Position numbers and translations under genes: made by a program
The notes under the pieces: model-generated
The model's database searches: none
The model's input: only the letters and a program-made list of their open reading frames with translations
What the model was told of the DNA's origin: nothing
In this document: one piece after another, positions 16,583-24,306 of the stretch
Layout: each line of letters starts with the position of its first letter
Numbering within the stretch: the stretch's first letter is position 1
DNA from: a virus
DNA: 45,884 nt
Strand: one strand, 5' to 3'
Virus record (IMG/VR): IMGVR_UViG_3300013006_001152
Coordinates: 1-45,884 of that record

Positions 16583-17149
16583 TTAACGAATTAAGGTTAA
16601 ATGTCCGTGATTTTCTATTTTTCCATCATCACCAAAGACATTAAACTTCATTTTCCATATATAAACACCTTCTGTACACATTTTATTATCAAAAGTACCG
16701 TCCCAACGACCATTTGGGTTGTTAGATTCCCATACAACCTCACCCCAACGGTTAAAAATGTAAAATTCAAACCCATTTACATCAAATCCTTCAGTCATAA
16801 CTGGCCCAAATAGTTGATTATGTTCGTTTCCATCTGGTGTAAAACAGTTTGGGATCCAGTAAATGTTCCCAGGACAGTCTGTGACAAGTACTTGTAAGGT
16901 TTCTTCAACATAACAAGGACCATTTTCTCTTTTTACAACAATATTATATGTCCCAGCTTGATTAAAAGTATATATTAAGTCTTCTGATAGGTAAGTATCA
17001 CCATTTACAGACCATATATTTGATCCGTCACCACCTGAAATTGTTGTATATGTGACCGTTTTAGTTTCTCCGGCACACAATTCAATAAGTTGTTGTGCCG
17101 AAGTTACTAAGGACATTAAAATAAATGATATGAAAAAAATGAATTTCAT
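16583..17149 (-). CDS. Secreted protein with gliding-motility / T9SS C-terminal domain
   Basis: 188 residues. Signal peptide M-K-F-I-F-F-I-S-F-I-L-M-S-L-V-T-S-A, cleavage before Q-Q. Residues about 20-90 form a PKD-like beta sandwich. From about 95: I-P-N-C-F-T-P-D-G-N-E-H-N, F-E-F-Y-I-F-N-R-W-G-E-V-V-W, G-R-W-D-G-T-F and G-V-Y-I-W-K-M-K, the CHU_C domain that serves as a type B sorting signal for the type IX secretion system of Bacteroidetes. The product is expected to be exported and surface-attached by host machinery. It is third in a three-gene set, one base after the preceding gene. Finding this in a phage context ties it to a T9SS-bearing host. Confidence 0.85.
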   Translation of the reverse strand: MKFIFFISFILMSLVTSAQQLIELCAGETKTVTYTTISGGDGSNIWSVNGDTYLSEDLIYTFNQAGTYNIVVKRENGPCYVEETLQVLVTDCPGNIYWIPNCFTPDGNEHNQLFGPVMTEGFDVNGFEFYIFNRWGEVVWESNNPNGRWDGTFDNKMCTEGVYIWKMKFNVFGDDGKIENHGHLTLIR

Positions 17150-17731
17150 TTAGTTATGTTGGATTGGAGATAGTGTTGGTGTGCCATAAACAGGAACAAT
17201 AACAGAAGTGGAGAATGTACATCCAGCAGAACTAAAAGTATATGATACTGTTGATGTTGCGTTAGTACCATTTGTTACGTTATCTGGACAAAATTGGTTT
17301 CCAGAAACACCTAAACCAGACCAAGTACCACCAACTGGTGCACCAACAAGGGTAACACAAGGGTCTGACTCACAAAATGGTCCTATTGCGGTAATTGTTG
17401 GTATAACTTGATATATTAATACATTTAAATTTACCGGTGTTGCAGGACAGTTAGCGGGTGGTGGTGAAGAATAGGTTACCGACACACCATTTGGTATTAA
17501 TCCAGGTGCTGCTGCCGACCAATTGACACTTATAGAATTAGTCCCTTGACCTGCAGTTATAACTCCGGGAGCAGTAATAGTCCAAGTGTAGGTTCCTGAT
17601 CCAACAGATGGTACTGTATAGGTTGATAGGGCGGTTGATTGATAACAAACCGTATCAGGGTTTGTTGTTGTTAATTGTGAAAATGAAATTGATGATGTCA
17701 ATAACATTAAAGAGGTTAATAATTTTTTCAT
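17150..17731 (-). CDS. Secreted PKD-like repeat protein
   Basis: 193 residues. Signal peptide M-K-K-L-L-T-S-L-M-L-L-T-S-S-I-S-F-S before Q. Y-T-W-T-I-T-A-P-G-V-I-T-A-G and N-S-I-S-V-N-W-S are typical of PKD-like modules of large Bacteroidetes adhesins; Cys pairs (F-C-E-S-D-P-C, F-C-P-D-N) suggest disulfides. It ends T-L-S-P-I-Q-H-N, matching the tail of the upstream gene (V-L-G-P-I-N-H-N). Probably works with its neighbours on the cell surface. Confidence 0.75.
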   Translation of the reverse strand: MKKLLTSLMLLTSSISFSQLTTTNPDTVCYQSTALSTYTVPSVGSGTYTWTITAPGVITAGQGTNSISVNWSAAAPGLIPNGVSVTYSSPPPANCPATPVNLNVLIYQVIPTITAIGPFCESDPCVTLVGAPVGGTWSGLGVSGNQFCPDNVTNGTNATSTVSYTFSSAGCTFSTSVIVPVYGTPTLSPIQHN

Positions 17732-17737
17732 GGTTTT

Positions 17738-18331
17738 TTAATTATGGTTTATTGGTCCCAAAACAATTGGGGTTGTGTTTATTGTTCCGTTAAATACATT
17801 AAATGGTGTAGCAAGGTCACATGATGTGCTTGTATAACTACCCCACATACCGTCAGATCCTGGTGTAACTTGTATTAATAAATTTTGGGGTGTACATACG
17901 TTTGCAACTGTTAAAGTCGCACAGAACGTCCACACACAACTACCGGCATCACCAAAATCATTTCCGGGGTTTCCGTCAACGGTTAAGTCAAAGAAATATC
18001 CTGGTCCTACAGTCACTATTGGTGTTGTTGTTGATGTTACAGAAGTTCTCCATACCCATTGACCTCCTGTCGAATTACCACCACAGTTTGCTGGTGCTGA
18101 TTGTGGTATAACTGACGCCCAACCTGCGCCTAAATTTAAATCAAATCCTTCAATCCAATTTGTTCCGGCCTGAGTATATCCGTTCATAGTGTAACACATT
18201 GTAACGGTTTGTCCGGGTAAATACGTTCCCCCAACTGGTGGGGGTGTTAATGTAAATGATTGTGTACCATTACATTGTGTAAACCCAAAGACACTAATAA
18301 AAAATAATACGATTAACAACAAAATTTTCAT
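17738..18331 (-). CDS. Secreted beta-rich protein, first of the T9SS trio
   Basis: 197 residues. Signal peptide M-K-I-L-L-L-I-V-L-F-F-I-S-V-F-G-F-T, then Q-C-N-G-T. Contains G-Q-T-V-T-M-C-Y-T-M, N-W-I-E-G-F-D-L-N-L-G and F-C-A-T-L-T-V, resembling ectodomain modules of Bacteroidetes surface proteins. The C-terminal P-I-N-H-N is shared with the next gene. It has no sorting domain of its own; the third protein does. Function unknown, perhaps surface masking or attachment. Confidence 0.7.
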   Translation of the reverse strand: MKILLLIVLFFISVFGFTQCNGTQSFTLTPPPVGGTYLPGQTVTMCYTMNGYTQAGTNWIEGFDLNLGAGWASVIPQSAPANCGGNSTGGQWVWRTSVTSTTTPIVTVGPGYFFDLTVDGNPGNDFGDAGSCVWTFCATLTVANVCTPQNLLIQVTPGSDGMWGSYTSTSCDLATPFNVFNGTINTTPIVLGPINHN

Positions 18332-18411
18332 ATACTATAAATACGTTTAAATAATAATAAAGTTTTGTATTATTGTTGTCAAATGAATATTTGCTGGTTA
18401 TTATTTATTAT

Positions 18412-18690
18412 ATGAAGTACAAAAAATATCTACAAAAAATTATTGATAGACAATTTAAGACAGACTTAGAAGAATTTTTTGGAAAAAAAAGTTATATCAC
18501 CATAAGTAATATGACTTATATAAGAAGTAAGGATTCGTATTTAATAAGTTTAAACTTATATTTAGATGAACCAGAAAAACTTGATTTACTATTTCCTAAC
18601 GCTTTAGAAATGTTAATACAAAGGGCTTGGAATGTTATTGGTGATAAGAAAGAAATTATAATTCAATCTTCATTTGATTTAATCCCGTAA
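18412..18690 (+). CDS. Small protein, unknown
   Basis: 92 residues from ATG 18412 (M-K-Y-K-K-Y-L-Q-K-I-I-D-R-Q-F); an upstream in-frame TTG at 18373 is less likely because the extension is AT-rich and the TATTTAT element lies between. Alternating hydrophobic strands (Y-L-I-S-L-N-L-Y-L-D). It overlaps the convergent 64-residue gene by 35 nt. Confidence 0.55.
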   Translation: MKYKKYLQKIIDRQFKTDLEEFFGKKSYITISNMTYIRSKDSYLISLNLYLDEPEKLDLLFPNALEMLIQRAWNVIGDKKEIIIQSSFDLIP

Positions 18691-18850
18691 TTAAACCCAT
18701 CTCAATTAAATTTTTAATTGTTTTATTTTCTGGTGCTTTTATATAAAAATTTTCACCTTCATTTCTAAAGAAACACCAACCAGTCAAAACTGTATGTAAG
18801 TGGTTATATGTTTCTTTATCTTTTACTTTATATACCGTTAGTCCCACCAT
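18656..18850 (-). CDS. Small protein, unknown
   Basis: 64 residues, M-V-G-L-T-V-Y-K-V-K-D-K-E-T-Y-N with G-W-C-F-F-R-N-E-G-E. Overlaps the upstream gene by 13 nt and the convergent gene by 35 nt. A compact alpha/beta protein; no family recognised. Confidence 0.5.
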   Translation of the reverse strand: MVGLTVYKVKDKETYNHLHTVLTGWCFFRNEGENFYIKAPENKTIKNLIEMGLITGLNQMKIEL

Positions 18851-19419
18851 CTTTCAATTTTTTGTTCTAATAATTTAAATAATAATTTTCTTGCCTTTTC
18901 TTGGTTGTGTATAGCAACATAATGACAAAGAGTGTCTTTCTCTAAATCGTTACCTTTTTCTTTTAATACTTTTCTAACACTTGACGGATATTTTTTTAAA
19001 AACTCATCATAGTTTTCACTTAAAACAGTCATTTTCATTTCCTTTAAATTTGAGTTACCCTCAACAGGGATAAAATCAAATTCAGTTTCACTGTAATCAA
19101 TATGCTCCATACTATAGTAATCGTCTTTTACTCTTTCAAGTAAATTAAGGGCTATTGTCATATCACGATTATCTCTATCTATTTCTGTGTGACGATTTGC
19201 GTTGATGATTTCTTGTCTTTGATATTCTATCTTTTTTTGTAGTATTGTGTAGATATGCCAAGAGTCCCAATTCCTATCTTTATATAAAGTTGGTGCCCAT
19301 CTGAATATGTTTTTAACACCAGTTAGAAAGTATCTTATTCTCCAGTGTAAACTTCTCCATAGAACGTCTCTACTCCAAGCAGAATCATTTGGTACTGTCA
19401 GTTTTTTGTAATTTTTCAT
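18838..19419 (-). CDS. Conserved phage protein (WRxRYF / RNWDSW), unknown function
   Basis: 193 residues. Trp/Arg-rich N-terminal part: D-V-L-W-R-S-L-H-W-R-I-R-Y-F, then F-R-W-A-P-T-L-Y-K-D-R-N-W-D-S-W, then a long charged helix. I recognise this pattern from large T4-like and Bacteroidetes phages as a conserved hypothetical. C-terminal K-I-E-R-W-W-D. No function known to me. Confidence 0.6.
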   Translation of the reverse strand: MKNYKKLTVPNDSAWSRDVLWRSLHWRIRYFLTGVKNIFRWAPTLYKDRNWDSWHIYTILQKKIEYQRQEIINANRHTEIDRDNRDMTIALNLLERVKDDYYSMEHIDYSETEFDFIPVEGNSNLKEMKMTVLSENYDEFLKKYPSSVRKVLKEKGNDLEKDTLCHYVAIHNQEKARKLLFKLLEQKIERWWD

Positions 19420-19603
19420 TTTGTTCTTCTTTGTATTGCAAATATACAGAAAAAATAACTAAAAAGTTTACTAAAACACATAAAAAAGTTTCAATTAAAT
19501 AATGCCAATTAGTTTGTGTCATTGAGACGTGAGTACCAAACCACATAAATGAACCATATTTATTCATCAACTGGACAATTAGGTATTTGAAAAACTTTAA
19601 CAT
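19385..19603 (-). CDS. Single-TM small protein
   Basis: 72 residues. TM segment around residues 36-52 (I-E-T-F-L-C-V-L-V-N-F-L-V-I-F-S-V). Starts as TAATG overlapping the upstream stop, and its 3' end overlaps the next gene by 35 nt; it is the last of the cell-wall pair operon. Could be an accessory lysis or membrane protein; not shown. Confidence 0.5.
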   Translation of the reverse strand: MLKFFKYLIVQLMNKYGSFMWFGTHVSMTQTNWHYLIETFLCVLVNFLVIFSVYLQYKEEQNEKLQKTDSTK

Positions 19604-20184
19604 TACGTTACAGTTTTTGTTGTAGTCGTTGGTATTGGTGATGGACTTAATTTACTTCCATCTAAAACTTTTGCTAAAAGATCACCGGTACCCCAAGTCT
19701 TTAAAGCGTCTTTACATTGTCTTGCAATTTTTTTGGCTCCAATATCATTTTTTAAACCATTTGTTATACAAGTATAATAATTTAATTTTAAAGTTTCTAT
19801 TGTCGCATCAATACCTTCTTGTTGACTACTATAATTTCTAACACCACCAACACATTTACCGTCTTTTCTACTAAGACAATTATAGAATGTTGATTTTTCT
19901 TTTTTCTTTGTTGTATTAAATGGGTTAAATGCGGCTTTAGCAGCTTCACCTTGTCTCCAACCATACATAAATTTCATATTTTCTTTTGTAATTGGTGCTC
20001 CAATACCAGTGAGTATCGCTTCATATACACCATCGTCAGATAATGACGGTTTAGAAATTTGGGTGTCTTCTTTTTCTGAATCCAATTCTAAGTTATCTAA
20101 TTTTAAACCCGAAGTTAAAAAAGATACTAACATATTAACAAGTGAATTAGAGTCTGATTCTTTTATAATTTTTTTCATATCCAT
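19603..20184 (-). CDS. Muramidase/transglycosylase-like protein, tagged
   Basis: 193 residues from ATG 20184, chosen because it lies just past the upstream stop (20187). Leader M-D-M-K-K-I-I-K-E-S. A segment S-L-V-N-M-L-V-S-F-L-T-S-G matches the neighbour's S-L-V-N-K-I-V-S-Y-L-T-S-G. The catalytic-looking domain has G-A-P-I-T, Y-G-W-R-Q-G-E80, N-P-F-N-T-T (87-92) and G-V-R-N-Y-S-S-Q-Q-E-G-I-D-A-T (114-128), the layout of lysozyme-like transglycosylase domains of phage tail and secreted proteins. Glu80 is the likely catalytic acid. Probably cleaves peptidoglycan glycan strands, complementing the adjacent peptidase. Confidence 0.65.
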   Translation of the reverse strand: MDMKKIIKESDSNSLVNMLVSFLTSGLKLDNLELDSEKEDTQISKPSLSDDGVYEAILTGIGAPITKENMKFMYGWRQGEAAKAAFNPFNTTKKKEKSTFYNCLSRKDGKCVGGVRNYSSQQEGIDATIETLKLNYYTCITNGLKNDIGAKKIARQCKDALKTWGTGDLLAKVLDGSKLSPSPIPTTTTKTVT

Positions 20185-20186
20185 AA

Positions 20187-20789
20187 TTATTTTGTATAAT
20201 ACAAATGCCAAGGTTCGGCAACCCTTAATGTTCCTTGTGTTTTATAAGTGATCCTAAAACCATATTTACTAGCGTTGTCTGCAACCCATTTTTTTACATC
20301 TGACTTGTTATTCCACCAAGATTCTTCTGTACTAAAAATATCAAAAGCTTTACCAGTATGATGTTCACTAAAACCTGGTAGTGTGTTTGATGCTTGAGTA
20401 TTATCAATACCCCTTTTAACGGCTTTACCACCAAAGTTATCAACTTGTTTATCATAACTTCTATAATCTGAAACAATACCACCTAAATTACCAAATTTAC
20501 TATTACAATCTTTTATTAGTTTAGTTATACTTGTTTGCGCTTCTTGGTTTACACCCCCAGCGTCTTCTCTCCAAGAACCTTCTTGTTCTAATTCTTTATC
20601 TATATGTTTTTGTGTAATATCAAGACCATAAACTGTTTTAAGTTTATTTATTGCTGATTGTACTTTCGAAGGTAGTTTTGACTTCTCTTCTGATTTTTCT
20701 TCTTTCTTATTTTTAGAATCAATTGTAACAACATCTAGGTTAATTCCGGATGTTAGGTAAGAAACAATTTTATTTACTAATGAATCCAA
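20187..20789 (-). CDS. M15B-type D,D/L,D-carboxypeptidase (VanY-like)
   Basis: 200 residues. S141-E-H143-H-T-G-K-A-F-D150 and E192-P-W-H195 form the zinc and catalytic set of M15 peptidases (SxHxxGxAxD and ExxH). S-D-Y-R-S-Y-D-K-Q upstream is typical of the VanY group. It cleaves the terminal D-Ala or the peptide stem of peptidoglycan. The N-terminal S-L-V-N-K-I-V-S-Y-L-T-S-G segment is shared with the next gene, so both enzymes probably go to the same place or partner. Together they look like a two-enzyme wall-degrading set. Confidence 0.85.
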   Translation of the reverse strand: MDSLVNKIVSYLTSGINLDVVTIDSKNKKEEKSEEKSKLPSKVQSAINKLKTVYGLDITQKHIDKELEQEGSWREDAGGVNQEAQTSITKLIKDCNSKFGNLGGIVSDYRSYDKQVDNFGGKAVKRGIDNTQASNTLPGFSEHHTGKAFDIFSTEESWWNNKSDVKKWVADNASKYGFRITYKTQGTLRVAEPWHLYYTK

Positions 20790-20839
20790 TTTTGATTTTT
20801 TAATATTTTATTGATATATTACTATAAATACTTTTGATT

Positions 20840-20974
20840 ATGAAAAAATTTTTTTTAGATTTTTTACTTTTTAGAAAAAAAGGGATTTTACTCAAAACAA
20901 TTTCTTTTTTAATTTGGTGTCAAATATTGATTGTTATTTGTAATATTATTTTAACGTTAATGTTTTACATTTAA
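20840..20974 (+). CDS. Tiny membrane protein (44 residues)
   Basis: ATG 20840 to TAA 20974, M-K-K-F-F-L-D-F-L-L-F-R-K-K-G then one TM segment (F-L-I-W-C-Q-I-L-I-V-I-C-N-I-I-L). TACTTTTG (TAnnTTTG) is at 20829-20836, so a nearly leaderless transcript is possible. Composition is extremely AT-rich, so this could be chance. Confidence 0.4.
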   Translation: MKKFFLDFLLFRKKGILLKTISFLIWCQILIVICNIILTLMFYI

Positions 20975-21007
20975 AATTAAATAAGTTATTCTTTTTAAAA
21001 AAAAATT

Positions 21008-21433
21008 ATGAGTAAAGTAAGTCTAAACAGTACTGTGACTGTAAATTACACAGGTAAATTAGAAGACGGTTCTATTTTTGATTCTTCATTAAATGAAGGT
21101 CGCGAACCATTAAAAGCAACTTTAGGTCAAGGACAATTAATTCCTGGTTTTGAATCTGGATTAATTGATATGACTATCGGTGATAAAAAAACGGTAGAAA
21201 TTCCACATACTGAAGCGTATGGTGACTACAATGACGAGTTGATTACTGAAATCCCTAAAGATCGTGTTCCAGAAGGAGTAGAAGAAGGTGCTATGTTACA
21301 AACATTTGGTCCTAATGGTCCTGTAATTGTAAAAGTTGTTGAAATAAAAGAAAACGTTGTTGTTTTGGATGCAAACCATCCTTTAGCAGGACAAAAATTA
21401 ATTTTTGATTTAGAACTTTTAGAAGTTGAGTAA
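21008..21433 (+). CDS. FKBP-type peptidyl-prolyl isomerase, SlyD-like
   Basis: 141 residues. V-T-V-N-Y-T-G-K-L-E-D-G-S-I-F-D-S-S, G-Q-L-I-P-G-F-E-S-G-L and H-P-L-A-G-Q-K-L-I-F-D give a classical SlyD-like FKBP with an insert-in-flap domain. It isomerises X-Pro bonds and often has chaperone activity; it lacks the His-rich SlyD tail. It looks host-derived (close to flavobacterial FKBPs) and is rare in phages. It may help fold abundant virion proteins. Own strand unit ending in a strong terminator. Confidence 0.9.
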   Translation: MSKVSLNSTVTVNYTGKLEDGSIFDSSLNEGREPLKATLGQGQLIPGFESGLIDMTIGDKKTVEIPHTEAYGDYNDELITEIPKDRVPEGVEEGAMLQTFGPNGPVIVKVVEIKENVVVLDANHPLAGQKLIFDLELLEVE

Positions 21434-21440
21434 AAAAGAA

Positions 21441-21467
21441 AAAGGGAGTTTTAAACTCCCTTTTTTT
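21441..21467. terminator. Bidirectional terminator
   Basis: GGGAGTTT (21444-21451) pairs with AAACTCCC (21453-21460), flanked by A and T runs on both sides. It sits between the convergent FKBP gene and the 313-residue gene. Confidence 0.9.
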
Positions 21468-22407
21468 ATTGTAGACCTAAATCTCTCATTTCTTGATCTG
21501 CAGCGGAAAGCCTGCCCATTCCACTACCAGCTACTCCTGGCTTAGTTGCATTAGCGGCTCCAGTTGCATTAGCGGCTCCAGTTGCCCCAACCGGATTAGC
21601 CTGAAGGTAATCTGGCACGCCGTTACCATCTGAATCAGCATTAAACCCATCGTAACCAGGGCCAGCGGTTGTAGGTGTCAAACAAAATTTTTGTTTTTGT
21701 ACATTAGGTAAATATTTTTTATCTTTTGAAAAAATTGGGCAACAAGACTCAATTTCTGCTGTATAACCTTTAAATGATTCAGCCCCTTGTGGTGTTTTAA
21801 TTAAGTTTGCTTTTCTTGTTTCATCCCCAAAATACTTAACGTAAGTATCAAAAGTCCCTCTACATTTTTTAACATTTTCTTTTGTTAATTTTTTCTGAGC
21901 TCTTCTTTGTTGGTTAGCTTGTTGTTTTAATTGTTTTTCTAAGTCATTTAATTCTCGTCCACCCATCAATTTTTGTGGTTGTCCAGTTGCATTTTCTGTT
22001 CCAGTTGCACCAGTTGTACTAAGTTGTCCAGTTGCATTAGCTGCATCAGAACCTAATACTGTTGTTGTTGTGGCTGCCGGTAAACTTGTGTACCATTTAT
22101 TTGTTGATTTTTGTCCTTTTGAATCAACCGCGGTACCATCCTGTAATAAATAATATTTTAGATTATTTGTTGCATCTAAAACTTCCCAAACCGTAGTTGG
22201 TTTACCGTCAATATCAGCTTCGTAAATATACCCATCTTTAGGAAATCCTGGTAATGTTGTCTTTAAACCCTCAAAAAATTTTTGTGCCGCTGGGTCTATT
22301 GCTTCTCTAATTAATCCACGAAATTCAAACTTTCGTCTTTCTTGATGTAAACCAATAATTCTATTTTTTTCTTGTTCACTTAATAATGTTTTTAAATAAT
22401 AACTCAT
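21466..22407 (-). CDS. Tagged repeat-linker protein with calcium-binding-like loop
   Basis: 313 residues. Leader L-L-S-E-Q-E-K-N-R-I-I-G-L-H-Q (second leader type) then R-G-L-I-R-E-A (L-I-R-E site). A small domain (D-G-Y-I-Y-E-A-D) follows, then A-T-G-Q / N-A-T-G low-complexity linkers, a Lys/Gln-rich helix, C-C-P-I-F with further Cys, and N-A-D-S-D-G-N-G-V-P-D-Y-L, a thrombospondin-type-3 / dockerin-like calcium loop. More A-T-G-A-A-N repeats lead to the C-terminus. Unknown function; probable structural or cargo protein, similar in build to the next two genes. Confidence 0.65.
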   Translation of the reverse strand: MSYYLKTLLSEQEKNRIIGLHQERRKFEFRGLIREAIDPAAQKFFEGLKTTLPGFPKDGYIYEADIDGKPTTVWEVLDATNNLKYYLLQDGTAVDSKGQKSTNKWYTSLPAATTTTVLGSDAANATGQLSTTGATGTENATGQPQKLMGGRELNDLEKQLKQQANQQRRAQKKLTKENVKKCRGTFDTYVKYFGDETRKANLIKTPQGAESFKGYTAEIESCCPIFSKDKKYLPNVQKQKFCLTPTTAGPGYDGFNADSDGNGVPDYLQANPVGATGAANATGAANATKPGVAGSGMGRLSAADQEMRDLGLQ

Positions 22408-22412
22408 AATTT

Positions 22413-22510
22413 TAAATTTTTAATCGGCTTTAGGTGTTTGACCAAATGTTGGTTCTATAAATTTAGATTCACCATCAGTTCCAGGTTTAATCTCTTGACT
22501 TCCTCCAGGT
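22413..22510 (-). repeat. Direct repeat A, copy 1 (3' end of gene)
   Basis: 98 bp, offset 833 bp from the copy at 23246-23343, with one mismatch seen. It encodes the shared C-terminus (G-E-S-K-F-I-E-P-T-F-G-Q-T-P-K-A-D) plus the bases after the stop. Confidence 0.85.
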
Positions 22511-23187
22511 TTAATCTCTTGACTTCCAGTATCTTTAGGATTCCAAGTACCTTTACAAAGTGCATTTCTAATATTTATATTTGTTGCACCGTCACCTAAT
22601 ACACAAGGTGTTGTTCCATTACATTTAGCATCAATCCATTTTTGTTTTGTTTCTTTCCAATTTAATCCCATACTTACAGCAAGATCCATTGGTCCTTTAC
22701 TACAATCTCCACCGGTTTGACCTCCTGGTGTTGTTCCTTGTTGATTACCAGTAGTTGTTCCTTCTTTGGTTTCACAAGCTTGACCTTGCGGTACTTTACA
22801 TTCGTGTTCTTTTTCAACATCTGAAGTTGCGACTTTACACTTTCCACCTTCACATTTACAATACCAATATCTACTAAAAAAACCTCTTTCGTCTTTTTTC
22901 CAACCAGGGAAATTCCCCTCCGCAATACGTTCACCATCCGTATCTATCAAGAAAACATAACTTTGGTAATATTCATAACCATTTGTACCATCATGTGCTT
23001 TTAAATTACGTATAGAGGAGACCCCACTATAAATTTTATATTCACCAACATTTGATGCACAATAAAAATCTGTTTGACTAGTAGCTTCTTTTAATAATCG
23101 TGAAGGTTTTTTCTTTTCCAAATATCTAGATTCTGCAATTAAATTTAGATATTGCATTGATCTAATTTTACTATAACTTCTATTCAT
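22420..23187 (-). CDS. Tagged Cys-rich protein with shared C-terminal tail
   Basis: 255 residues. N-terminus Y-L-N-L-I-A-E-S-R-Y-L then S-R-L-L-K-E-A carries two [LI]-x-E sites. The middle is Cys-rich (Y-C-K-C-E-G-G-K-C-K, H-E-C-K-V). A further module G-P-M-D-L-A-V-S-M-G-L-N-W-K-E-T-K resembles the next gene's L-P-L-N-V-A-T-T-L-G-I-N-W-N-E-A-K. The tail (S-Q-E-I-K-P-G repeats and T-F-G-Q-T-P-K-A-D) is identical to that of the gene at 23253. The two are partial duplicates. Function unknown. Confidence 0.6.
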   Translation of the reverse strand: MNRSYSKIRSMQYLNLIAESRYLEKKKPSRLLKEATSQTDFYCASNVGEYKIYSGVSSIRNLKAHDGTNGYEYYQSYVFLIDTDGERIAEGNFPGWKKDERGFFSRYWYCKCEGGKCKVATSDVEKEHECKVPQGQACETKEGTTTGNQQGTTPGGQTGGDCSKGPMDLAVSMGLNWKETKQKWIDAKCNGTTPCVLGDGATNINIRNALCKGTWNPKDTGSQEIKPGGSQEIKPGTDGESKFIEPTFGQTPKAD

Positions 23188-23245
23188 AATATCGTAATAT
23201 ATTTTATAAATATATTAATAAAGTAAAAAAATAATTTATTAGTCA

Positions 23246-23343
23246 TAAATTTTTAATCGGCTTTAGGTGTTTGACCAAATGTTGGTTCTATAAATTTAGA
23301 TTCACCACCAGTTCCAGGTTTAATCTCTTGACTTCCTCCAGGT
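23246..23343 (-). repeat. Direct repeat A, copy 2
   Basis: Partner of 22413-22510; again covers the last codons, stop and trailer of its gene. Evidence of recent duplication or gene conversion. Confidence 0.85.
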
Positions 23344-23699
23344 ACAGTTCCAGGTTTAATCTCTTGACTTCCAGTAGTGATAGGCTGAGTACTACCTTCT
23401 TTAGCATCACCAATTCTCCAACCATCACACATGGCGTCACGTAAAACTAAATTCTGTTGTTGACTTCCATCAGAACCCCAACCTTTTTTAGCTTCATTCC
23501 AGTTTATTCCAAGTGTTGTTGCAACGTTTAACGGTAATTGTTTTTTACAAGCAGCAGCGCCACCGTCAAATTTTTCACCAGGTTTACCACTATAAGCTTC
23601 TCTAATGTTTAAAATTCTTGTATTATTAGTATAGGTATTGTGCATACCTAGTATTCTTTTCTTTTCAGATTCCTCAATCAATCTTCTATAATAACTCAT
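23253..23699 (-). CDS. Tagged protein, paralogue of the previous gene
   Basis: 148 residues. Leader M-S-Y-Y-R-R-L-I-E-E-S-E-K-K-R-I-L-G-M-H-N (second leader type, very close to the gene starting at 22407) then I-L-N-I-R-E-A. Body has C-K-K-Q-L-P-L-N-V-A-T-T-L-G-I-N-W and D-A-M-C-D-G-W-R. Tail with three S-Q-E-I-K-P-G-like units and T-F-G-Q-T-P-K-A-D. The N-W-N/K-E motif suggests a small domain that is duplicated in the next gene. Confidence 0.6.
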   Translation of the reverse strand: MSYYRRLIEESEKKRILGMHNTYTNNTRILNIREAYSGKPGEKFDGGAAACKKQLPLNVATTLGINWNEAKKGWGSDGSQQQNLVLRDAMCDGWRIGDAKEGSTQPITTGSQEIKPGTVPGGSQEIKPGTGGESKFIEPTFGQTPKAD

Positions 23700-23742
23700 A
23701 ATTTTAATTTATTTATAAATATGTTATAAAACCAAAAAAAAC

Positions 23743-24282
23743 TTAATTTAAATCAGTTTTTGGTCTTGGTCTAAACTTATCAAGTCTATTTGTAAATCTA
23801 TTTTGTGTTTTGTATAATTCCATAGTGTAGTCAGTCATATATTTACCAACATTTAATGTAAGATCAGTCAATCTCTCAATAAGATTTTCTTTTGATAAAA
23901 GTTCTTCACCCATATTAATCATTGTTCTAATTTTTTCTTGGTATGACTCTAATTTTCTATGTAATATCTCACCTTTCATAATTGTTTTTCTTTCCGTAAA
24001 GTCTTTAAATGTTATTTTCATAACATCTATTATTTCATAAATAAGATCTATAGCTAACTGAAGATTTTCTTTAAGGTCTATATACTCAATATTATTTGAT
24101 TTTGTCATTTTAACAATACCACCAAATACTCCTGTTAAATCTTTAATGTTGTCAATTAAGATACCCATTGAAGCTCCTCCGTGTTGGTGCATAATATTAT
24201 AATCGTCATACCCAGCGGCTTCCTCTGTAATTCTTTTCATTAATTTTTGGAATTGTTTTTCGGTTACTAATATTTTTGCCAT
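23743..24282 (-). CDS. VTEK-tagged helical protein
   Basis: 179 residues. Leader M-A-K-I-L-V-T-E-K-Q-F-Q-K-L-M-K-R-I-T-E-E-A. The rest is predicted to be long helices (K-E-N-L-Q-L-A-I-D-L-I-Y-E-I-I). No catalytic motif seen. Could be a scaffold or core protein. Confidence 0.6.
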   Translation of the reverse strand: MAKILVTEKQFQKLMKRITEEAAGYDDYNIMHQHGGASMGILIDNIKDLTGVFGGIVKMTKSNNIEYIDLKENLQLAIDLIYEIIDVMKITFKDFTERKTIMKGEILHRKLESYQEKIRTMINMGEELLSKENLIERLTDLTLNVGKYMTDYTMELYKTQNRFTNRLDKFRPRPKTDLN

Positions 24283-24306
24283 AATTATTTTTTATATTAA
24301 TAAATA

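Noticed and set aside
23700-23735. T4-type late promoter TATAAATA
   Set aside because: Found occasionally in gene sense, but the consistent element upstream of genes is the reverse, [AG]TATTTAT, so the T4 consensus was not assigned.
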